From Rheum nobile (Eukaryota; Streptophyta; Magnoliopsida; Caryophyllales; Polygonaceae): a stretch of 64,000 nucleotides of DNA. The notes below the pieces were generated by a model that saw only the letters and a list, made by a program, of their open reading frames with translations, made no database searches and was not told where the DNA came from. The DNA lies in the NCBI GenBank assembly GCA_027886185.1, contig WOAB01000864.1, positions 2,356,001 to 2,420,000 of the forward strand, given 5' to 3'. Below are positions 55,494 through 63,542 of this stretch, piece after piece. Positions within the stretch are counted from its first letter, which is position 1; each line of letters begins with the position of its first letter. The translations under genes and the position numbers were made by a program.

Positions 55494-56650
55494 TGATAGG
55501 ATCCACGTTCTCTTCAGCCTCGGTGCAAGGAAATGCCAAGGAAGTCAACCTCTAAGGGGATGCCACGTCTGATGGGAGGAAGAACTACTTTACGATGGAA
55601 TAGGGAACTGAGTTGGTGAATGGAAGTTGGAGAGGATGGGAACTGGGTTTGGCTGGAATAATGATGGGGATATGTGATCTTCTTGAGTGGATATGACGCA
55701 CCACTTAGGAAGAACAAGGGTGATCGACGCCTAAGGGATATAACTCACCCTAAGAAGAAGATCGATAGGTAGTTCGATACAACTCACGAACTAAGATTGT
55801 TGCTGGAATTTTCCAAAGGAAAACTAAACTCTTTTAGAGGTTTTTTATTCAAGTTTAAGGTGATTTACAAGGAAGAGAACTCAGCCTTTTATAGGTTTCC
55901 TAGGAGTTCATGGCTACCCTTTCATATAGCCAACAAAACTTAACTCCTAGACTCTCCCCCTCCCCAAGTAAATCCCACAATAAAAGTAGTCTTTTAAACA
56001 CCAAAAAATACTTAATAACATTCTGAAAATATTAAAGAGGCCGACTGGAATTTCTTCTAGAAGGTCTTGTGCACTAGGGAACCGGCGGTGGAGTTCCTTC
56101 GAGGGAACTGTGGGTCACAAACAATGTCATCGATTCCACAAAGTCTTGGATCGTCGCTCCAAAGTTTAGGAGACCTCTCTTGAGCTTGGCTTGAAGCTCC
56201 TTGGCTCGAGCTCGTGTGATGGTCCTTGGTGGTAGCTCAGGAGGCGTGGTGATAGGAGGACGATCAGAGGGAACTGGGGAGACCTTGTTGTGCATGGAAC
56301 TGTCTGCGGAACTCAGAGAGTCAGACAAAAGTGTAGAGTCCTTGTTGGGCAGGGAATTGTCTGTGGAACTCGAAGAGTTAGAGAAAAGTGTGGAGGCCTT
56401 GCTAAGCAGGGAATTGTCTGGGGAACTCGGAGGCCTTGTTGTGCAGGGAACTGTCTGGGGAACTCGGAGAGTCAGACAAAAGTGTGGAGTCCTTGCTGGG
56501 CAGGGAACTGTCTTGGGAACTCAAAGAGTCAGGCAAAAGCGTGGAGTCTTTGCTGGGCAGGGAACTGTCTGGGGAACTCGGAAGCCTTGTCGTGTAGGGA
56601 ACTGTGGAGGCCTTGCTTGTAGGTGGTACTTGATGGGAATAATCACATCA
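55494..56650 (-). repeat. 5' LTR of K
   Basis: Same length and ends as the left LTR. TATA box on the reverse strand near 55884-55893. Confidence 0.93.
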
Positions 56651-57437
56651 GTACTCCCCCATGGTTGGAATGGCACTGACATCGAGATGAGGGATTACCA
56701 TTAGTACCTCGTCCGTGAATGCGATAGAGTCGTACAGGGCCGGGAGGTCGGCGATATCCTAGAGCGCTTCAGGGTTGTCCGCGGCTTGATGGGGCTCCGC
56801 GTGCGAAAAGTTGTGCCTCCTTTCTCGATTGTGGCGTCGTCCGGGTTCACATGCCCCTGGAGCTGGCCGGTAGGGGCCAGCTTGCTATGCAGGTCTGGCT
56901 TGCCTCGCTCCTTGCGAGGACGAAGGGGGGTTTGGCGTAGCTGGTCCATGCGTCTCCATGTATCCGTACCCATAGAGTGGGTAAGGCTCTTGCGGGAACG
57001 CGTGTTGAGGGTATGGCTCCGCGTAAGGGTGAGCTCCCTGAGGTGCGTACGGTCCCCAAAACGTCGGGCCTGTGTACTGCCATCCTTGGAAACCCTGAAA
57101 CTTCTCTTCATCCACGTTCATGAAAGGGTGTTGTGTGCTTGGGGTTAGGGGCTTGTTAAACCCAATCTGGCCGGTGCAAGTGATGGACTCGGCGTCTGGC
57201 ATGGCCGGAGCTGTACAAGCTGTGTGAGGAGTCGCCACGGTCGACGCCAATGTGATCGTCCGGCTTTTCGAGAGGAAATAGTTGGTGGTCCACACAGAAC
57301 CAACTCTGGCTCGTCTCCCTCGGAAGCCTTTCTTCCTGTTCCCGTCGGCTGCCTTCGGTCACGTCAAACGCCGTCCAACCTCGAGTCCAGACCTGAAAAA
57401 AGAAGAGGGGCCCGAGGTTGCCTTGGGCTTGCCACTC
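56651..57437 (-). pseudogene. gag: Tat gag, N-terminal part
   Basis: The minus strand shows a Pro/Tyr/Gly-rich N-terminal region (PLYGYGYMETHGP, TFWGPYAPQG, 57290-56890). Then comes a stretch leading through DEVLMVIPHLDVSAIPTMGEY to the K insertion at GTACT, which resumes in Tat capsid at 52070. Frames change at least twice. The gag start and 5' LTR are displaced by G or lie outside the window. Confidence 0.65.
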
Positions 57438-57679
57438 TGATAAGCACTACTTTGTAGGGCTTAACTAAGAGGTATTAGAGGTTTTATTGGTGCCATTCGG
57501 GTAGATTTAGACACATTCTTGTGTATGGCGTTTGGAGGCGAAGTTGGTGTTTTTGGAGGTGTTTGAGCTACTTTGGAGATCATGAAGACACTGAGGAAGG
57601 AAGCCATCAAGAGAAGACTCCAAGGAGTGAAGAGGAGACGAGTTGGTGCAAGGCAAAGGACAAGAATGCCGAGCATTAA

Positions 57680-57809
57680 CCGCGATCGCGGGCATGGGTG
57701 CCGCGATCGCGGGCCTCGGAGCATGTCGAGAGTTTTCTGCGGGCGCGGAGAGATTGAAGGGCGCAGAGCCACATGGGCCGCGATCAAGGTCCACCACCCG
57801 CGATCGCGG
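57680..57809 (+). repeat. GC-rich cassettes CCGCG-AT-CGCGG in LTR of G
   Basis: Perfect palindromes start at 57680 and 57701 (21 bp apart) and at 57798; a decayed one starts near 57776, 22 bp before the last. The flank AGCATTAA...GCATG of the first is repeated around a cassette in gag (60499). Confidence 0.9.
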
Positions 57810-57922
57810 GTCTGACACGACAGAGGCTCGGACTTATTTCGAATTATCTTTTTAGTTTTCTTTTCCCTTTTTCTTATTTCTATTTTAGTTATTTGCTTAA
57901 TGGGCTAGGTCATTTGTTAGGG

Positions 57923-57933
57923 CCCTATAAATA
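57923..57933 (+). promoter_or_regulatory. LTR TATA box of G
   Basis: CCTATAAATAC, about 490 bp into the LTR, followed by a leader typical of plant LTR transcripts. Confidence 0.6.
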
Positions 57934-58769
57934 CTCTCCTTATGCATTAGGGTTAAAAAAAACATCCAGACTTTAGTTGCAATTTCAATTCATCGTTGTT
58001 TTCTTTTCCTTTGAAGTTTCTACCATGACTATGAGCAGCTAAGCCTCTTTGGCTTAGTCCGGTAATGGAAGCATGAGTTCGTTCATCTGGTTGTGAGGTT
58101 TTGTTCCTATTTATCTATCCTATTGAGTTATATCTTTTCTCTGAGCAAATTCATATTTGAATGTTTGTTGGTTTATCTAGACTGATCACCTAGGTTTATT
58201 GCTTTCATTCATATTGCTAATACTAGGGAACTGTTGGGCTAACGCTCTAGTATAAGTAGCAAGCATTGATTGTTATCTGCATCTGTGGATTATATCTATG
58301 TGGGAATTGATTACATGGTAAATGCATCTGAGCGAGCGTTCTGTGTATCCTGGTTAATTCTTATATGCATTGCTGCCTTTGGGTTGAACCTTTAGTGGTA
58401 CTAGGGTTATTCATTGGTAAGGGTTCTTTGTGGAAGGTTTCCCTCTGAATTTACATAAGATCGGGACAGGAATAACCGAATAGGAAGATAGGACTTAATC
58501 TATGAACAACCTTTGAATGACTTATGTGGACATTACTTGGCTAAGTGTTTTTCTCTCTTGATATTTCATCCATTCTACTTTGTTTTGTTTGTTTTGTTTG
58601 CAACCAACCAACCATAAAACCCCCCCTTTGTGACATTGCATGCTACCACCATTGGTTCCTTCCTTCTCTGTGGGATCGACCCTGACTTACTTACTATACT
58701 TTGTTTAGTGAGGATTTTAGGATTTACTTTTGATTAGGGGTACGACGATTATACCCTCTTACCAAATTT

Positions 58770-58787
58770 TGGCGCCGTTGCCGGGGA
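58770..58787 (+). other. primer-binding site, tRNA-Asp type
   Basis: TGGCGCCGTTGCCGGGGA, identical to those of B and F. Confidence 0.93.
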
Positions 58788-58885
58788 AGGCAATTGGGAA
58801 TTTTTGGTGTTTTGCATGCTTTGTGTGTTTTCGAATTTTTTCTTTGTGATTTTTGTGTGTTTGCTTGTGTGTGTGGACCTATCTT

Positions 58886-61297
58886 ATGGTCCACACCCGT
58901 ACTGCTGACTCTCCACCTTTAGATCTTGATCCGGAGATTGAGAGAACTTTCTCCCAAGGACGCAGAGTAAATCGAGCTTTGATCTTTGAGAATCCCACTT
59001 TTGAGATGGCGGACGAGGTACCACCACCTACGTTGAGGCAGCTGACTGCGCCTAACTTGACGCAACAGCCACTGGCCGTACAATTCCCTGAGCTAGGCAC
59101 AGGAGTGAACTTTGAGCTCAAGTCTGGTCTTATCCATCTTTTGCCTCAGTTCCATGGGCTAGCTGGAGAGGACCCAAACAAGCATCTCTCGGAGTTCCAC
59201 GCCGTGTGCAGTTCCATGAAGCCACGGAATGTCACTGAGGATCAAATCACGTTGAGGGCTTTTCCTTTTTCACTTAAGGATTCAGCCAACGACTGGTTTT
59301 ACTACCTCACCCCAGGAAGCATCAACACCTGGGAGAAAATGAAGAAGGCATTCCTGGAAAAGTACTTTCCAGCAACGAAGCTGAACAGTCTCAAGCGCAA
59401 CCTGAGCAACATAGAGCAGCATGGGACGGAGATGCTCTACGAGTACTATGAGCGTTTCAAGAGGTTGTGCTCTAGCTGTCCCTATCACGGGTATTCAGAC
59501 CATGATTTGGTCTTATATCTGTACGGGGGATTGCTGGATGACGAGCGACGAATAGTGAACGCGGCGTGTGGGGGGAACATACTGAACAAAACCCCTACCG
59601 CTGCATTTGAGATATTCAGCGAGTTGTCGGAAGGCTCAAGGCAATTCAGCAAGAGGGCGAGCGCCCAGGCTGTGAAAGCCACTTCAAGTGAGAATGTTCC
59701 CCCATCTATGACGAGGGAAGTGAGCGAAATGAAGGAGATGATCAAGGTTTTGATGAGGAAGGAAGGACCCCAGAGGGTCAAGGAGTGCGAATTTTGCTAT
59801 GCCACCACGCATGCAACTGACGCATGCCCTACACTCCATGAGGAGCCCACTAAGCAAGTCAACGCTGTTGGGGGGTATCAACAAAGACAACGGTACGACC
59901 CCTACTCCAGTACCTACAATCCGGGGTGGAGAGACCATCCTAACTTGAGGTACGAGAACACGCACAATGTGGAGAACCCCCCTGAGTTCCGACCAAGACC
60001 CCCTCAGCAATACCAGCAGCAGCAGCAGTACCCCCAACGACTATTCCAAGGAGGCCAGCAGTTCAGAGGCCCAGCAGAGCAGAGACCGCAAGGACAAGGA
60101 GCTCCCCGCGCTATGAATCTAGAGGACCGGGTCAATACACTGGCGTAGCACATGACCACGCTGACGCAGACAGTAGGAACCATGCATCAAAACATGGTTC
60201 AGTTTCAACATGAGACCAAGTCTAATATCCAGAACCTGGAGAAGCAGGTAGGGCAGATCTCCCAGGCGGTCAGCAAGCTCGAAGCTAGAGAGTCACGAGC
60301 ACTCCCATCTCAAACTGAGATTAATACAAGGCAAAACATCAACTGCATGACGTCAAGGCCAAGATGGGAGAATGAAGAAGAGAAGCTGGAATTAAAAGAG
60401 AAGTACGAGGCAAAACCGCGATCGCGGGGCGACAGCCGCGATCGCGGGTTTACGGAGCCAAAAGCCGAGAAAAACTCGAGCATAAATTCGAGCATTAACC
60501 GCGATCGCGGGCATGACAGCCGCGATCGCGGGTCACCAGTGCTAGAACCGCGATCGCGGGTCGACACCCGCGATCAACTCTCGAAAAGCGCTCTGCCTCG
60601 CAAGACATTTATGAACAAGTATGACTATCCGGAGGGATATTTTGACATCCCGGTGCCATTCCCTGCAGCATTAGAAGATGAAGGGAATACGGAAATATAT
60701 TGCGAGATATACCAGGACTACCCGGATAGCCCCTTCTTGAGAGAGCTACGCAAGACCATAGCGGAGCAAAAGGAGCGATCTAAGAAGAAGCCAAAGGTCA
60801 AGAAGGATGTCTCTGCTGTGGTGCAGAAGAGGATTCCCAAGAAGTGTGAGGATCCCGGAATGTTCAGCGTGCCCTGCAAGATTGGGGAGACTGAATTCAG
60901 CGAGACATTGCTGGATTTGGGAGCTTCAATCAATGTCCTGCCACTGTCCGTCTACAACAACCTCGACGTCGGACCATTAGAGAGCACGGAAATCGTCATC
61001 CAACTGGCTGACAACTCCGTCATCACTCCTGAGGGCGTTGTGAAGGACGTACTGGTAAGCGTCGATACCCTTGTTTTTCCTGCAGACTTCTTTGTCATGA
61101 ACACAGGAGAACGAGGAGGACGAGTAATGCTAGGGAGGCCTTTCATGAAGACCTCCAACACAAAGATCGACGTGGGCAGAGGCACAATCAGCATGGAGTT
61201 CGACAAGAGGAAGACAGAGTATAGGTTGGAGAACATTCCGGAGCATCCTCCATATACAAGAGCAAGGAGTACGGTTGTAGGAGACAACCCCGGATGA
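58886..61297 (+). pseudogene. gag-pro: Athila gag-protease of G, one stop
   Basis: ATG 58886 (MVHTRTADS) matches the starts of F and A; an in-frame ATG at 58853 lies in the leader. The frame runs to 61297 with a single TAG at 60146-60148, about 803 codons. The capsid core is about 59040-59640 (NDWFYYLTPGSI, then CGGNILNKTP). The knuckle-like CEFCYATTHATDACP lies near 59787. A Gln-rich stretch is near 60005. The linker 60410-60580 has repeated RDRG peptides from GC cassettes. The protease is about 60800-61180, with LDLGASINVLP and VMLGRPFMKT. Apart from the one stop it is well kept. No RT follows. Confidence 0.88.
60416..60579 (+). repeat. GC-rich cassettes CCGCG-AT-CGCGG in gag-PR linker of G
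   Basis: Perfect copies start at 60416, 60436, 60499, 60520 and 60548, with a decayed one near 60568; steps are 20, 63, 21, 28 and 20. The frame stays open through all. Confidence 0.92.
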
Positions 61298-61341
61298 GAA
61301 GTACAGCAGGACGTCGTGCCGCGACGATAACTACGGCGCTG

Positions 61342-61359
61342 CTCGGGAGGCAACCCGAG
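61342..61359 (+). other. post-PR hairpin CTCGGG-AGGCAA-CCCGAG
   Basis: It lies 45 bp after the gag-PR stop. The 6-bp stem is perfect, and the loop is identical to those in C and F. Confidence 0.7.
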
Positions 61360-61497
61360 GTATGAGTCGTTGAACTCATTTATGTTTTTACCTTTCTTAG
61401 GACTTAGATTTTATTTTTCTTTCTTCTTCTTTGCACTTGTTTTTCTTTTTCTGTGGGCACTAGAACTAACCTTGTAGCGGAGGACAAAATCCAGCAC

Positions 61498-62119
61498 CCG
61501 CGATCGCGGTTTCACACCCGCGATCGCGGTTTCCCCTTGGTGATCCATGGCGAGTTCTAGCAAAAAAAAAATCATAAAAAAAAATGGCCCACGGTTTAAT
61601 AAAACCGGTGCGTTTTTCGAGGTAGTTAGCACCTCGTAACTCGCGCCAATTGTTACGGATGCAGGGGCAAAAACCCCGCGATCGCGGGCCCTCAGCCCCG
61701 CGATCGCGGGTATTCATCGCGACAGTTATAAAAGGCGAGAGGCGGTGGAGGCATTTTACAACACCTCCACCACCACCTCTCACTCTCACCAGATCGGATC
61801 TCCGACCCCGACCACCGCGACACCCCCCCCTGTAGCCCCGCGACTATCGTTCCGACACCGCGACGTCGTTTGGGTGAGATCTCCATTGTCCAACTCTTGG
61901 ATTTCTCATAGCCTCACGAGCCGCGATCGCCGGACCCACGCCAAACCCCGCGACCACCGCAGCGCCACCGCAAAGCACCAGAGCCATTTTTTCTCGAAGT
62001 TCGCTGTAAACCCAGAAACCGCGATCGCCAGCATCAACCCCGCGATCGCGGCCCATCTTCTCCAGCGAGCTTCGAGTCGAGCATAAACCGCGACCGCGCC
62101 CCACACCCCGCGATCGCGG
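61498..62119 (+). repeat. GC-rich cassettes CCGCG-AT-CGCGG between gag-PR and ORF2 of G
   Basis: Pairs at 61498/61518 (20 bp), 61676/61698 (22 bp), 62018/62040 (22 bp, first decayed) and 62088/62108 (20 bp, first decayed). The pairing recurs although the sequence between pairs differs. Confidence 0.9.
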
Positions 62120-62168
62120 GTCCCTCCGGTACTCTTTCTGTTGTGCTTTCTCGCTCCTTTTTCCCACC

Positions 62169-63542
62169 ATGGCAGCCTTCGTAGGCAACATGCGGAGCCA
62201 GAGGCACAGGCGCTACTACGAGACGTTCAGCGCGCGGAAGTTCGTCCAGACGAAGTTCTTCGATCGGCCAACGCTGCAATGACTCGGACTGGAGGACTGC
62301 ACACAACAGTTGCTGAGCCACGGAGGGCTCGACAACTTCATTGACCTAGCCGCCCCATCCTCGCATGAGCTGACCCTGGAGTTTCTGGCCACGCTGGAGC
62401 GCCACGACGACGGGATAACGTTCAACCTGCTGGGGCGGCAGAGGATGATGTCCTACCAAGGTCCGCAGGACCTGTTTGGCGTTACTGAGGCTCCCGCCGA
62501 GGATTGGGAGGCCGCAGGCTCCTTGCCAGAGCTCTTCTGGCAGGATGCGACCCGGGAGGTACTCAACCCCAGTGCCAGCGAGTATAACTACAAGCTGACG
62601 CACCCCTGTCTGAGGCTGGCGCACAAGGTGCTCGCCATGTCCTTCCTGGGACAGGGGGAGGTGAACAAGGTTTCGACGCTGGACGTTACAGTGCTCTAGT
62701 GTTTGACACCGGAGAGCCACAACACCCCCGACTGGGTCGATTTGTTCTTCTCCAGCTATCTCGGGCTGAGGGAGAAGACGGGCGGCAAGATCTCCATGGG
62801 GGGCATGGTGACGCTTATCGCTCAGCAGTACGAGAACATCGCGGACCATTGGGATTTCCCCGCCGACATCTACACCTACAACATCACACTGTTGCAGAGA
62901 TCCCATCTGCTGGAGGTCTGTGGTGGAGAGTACACCTGGCTCTCCAAGAAGGAAAGGACCCACCGAATGAGGCTGTCTCGTCTGATGCCTTATGGGCCCC
63001 GGGCGAGGGATTTTTACCTCTATGCCGATGGAGAGCAGGGGTCGTCGTCCGAAGACGAAGGGGACGACGACGACAACGAGGAGGAGGAGGAGGAAGCGAC
63101 TGCAGCGGTGGACATGGAGAGCGATGTGCTATCCCCGCTGAGTTCCAGGGGCCCACCTGTTTACCCTGACTATACCTACCAGGCATCTGGGTCTGGTAGT
63201 GGATCTGAAGGGGCGCCCTGGGACCAGCTCCTGGACAGAATGGCCAACCTACAGCTGAGGCAGGCCGAGCATATACGAAGGAGTGCCGAGTGGGAACGCG
63301 GCATCTCCAAGAGGCTAGAGGAGCATGAGAGGAGAAGCGTTCAGTGGGAACGCCAAGTCTCCACCCGCCTGGATGAGCAGGAGCGGTGGAGCGCTGAGTG
63401 ACAGCGCAACATGGAGGTCAACCTTGCATACCACGCCAACCGCCTGGACAGTCACCTCACCACTGTTGAGGACCAGGTGGTTCAGATGCAGAGGAGAGTT
63501 GAGGCTTTCTTCAACGCTTATGGGTATTGGCCTCCACCCTAG
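62169..63542 (+). pseudogene. Athila ORF2 of G, three stops, tandem repeats at C terminus
   Basis: ATG 62169 (MAAFVGNMRSQRHRRYYETF) and one frame to TAG at 63540-63542, 457 codons. Stops lie at 62280-62282 (TGA), 62697-62699 (TAG) and 63399-63401 (TGA), with no frameshift. It shares blocks with ORF2 of C (HPCLRLAHKV near 62600; GGMVTLIAQQYEN near 62800). An acidic run (DEGDDDDNEEEEEEA) is near 63055-63100. Then come three 18-residue repeats of the type RRSAEWERGISKRLEEHE (about 63280-63440) and a helical end. No membrane segment is evident. It belongs to the Athila extra-ORF family of unknown function. Confidence 0.77.

Larger units (their letters stand above)
52071..56650 (-). mobile_element. 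Element K: complete non-autonomous LTR element (LARD-like, 4580 bp), TSD GTACT
   Basis: Two LTRs of equal length (1157 bp each, 52071-53227 and 55494-56650) with ends TGAT/ATCA are flanked by GTACT (52066-52070, 56651-56655) inside Tat gag. A minus-strand primer site for tRNA-iMet lies beside the right LTR and a polypurine tract beside the left. The 2.3 kb interior has no protease, RT or integrase. The LTRs differ by about 2% by eye, so this is one of the younger insertions. Confidence 0.95.
43377..57437 (-). mobile_element. Element H: Tat (Retand/Ogre-like) retrotransposon, oldest layer
   Basis: Minus-strand pieces: 57437-56651 (gag N), 52070-51013 (gag C), about 49730-49490 (protease), 44520-43377 (RNase H, integrase start). 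Insertions I, J, K, E and G separate them. The RT is missing between 49490 and 44520, where element I is itself truncated, so a deletion took both. The extra archaeal-type RNase H after the normal one marks the Tat lineage. LTRs are outside the window. Confidence 0.85.
57438..58763 (+). repeat. 5' LTR of G (1326 bp)
   Basis: TGATAAGCACTAC to CCTCTTACCA, six bases before the primer site. A TATA box CCTATAAATAC lies near 57925. GC cassettes CCGCG-AT-CGCGG lie at 57680, 57701 and 57798. Confidence 0.9.
61298..62168 (+). other. spacer of G between gag-PR and ORF2
   Basis: No gene. It holds the post-PR hairpin (61342-61359), GC cassettes at 61498, 61518, 61676, 61698, 62040 and 62108 with decayed partners at 62018 and 62088, and a CACGGTTTAATAAAACCGGTG inverted repeat near 61589-61609. 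Open frames here are made by the cassettes. Confidence 0.75.

Noticed and set aside
57680..62119. Short regularly spaced palindromes could be taken for a CRISPR array
   Set aside because: Repeats are 12 bp and spacers 8-9 bp, they sit inside plant retrotransposon LTR and gag, and there are no cas genes. CRISPR repeats and spacers are both about 25-40 bp.
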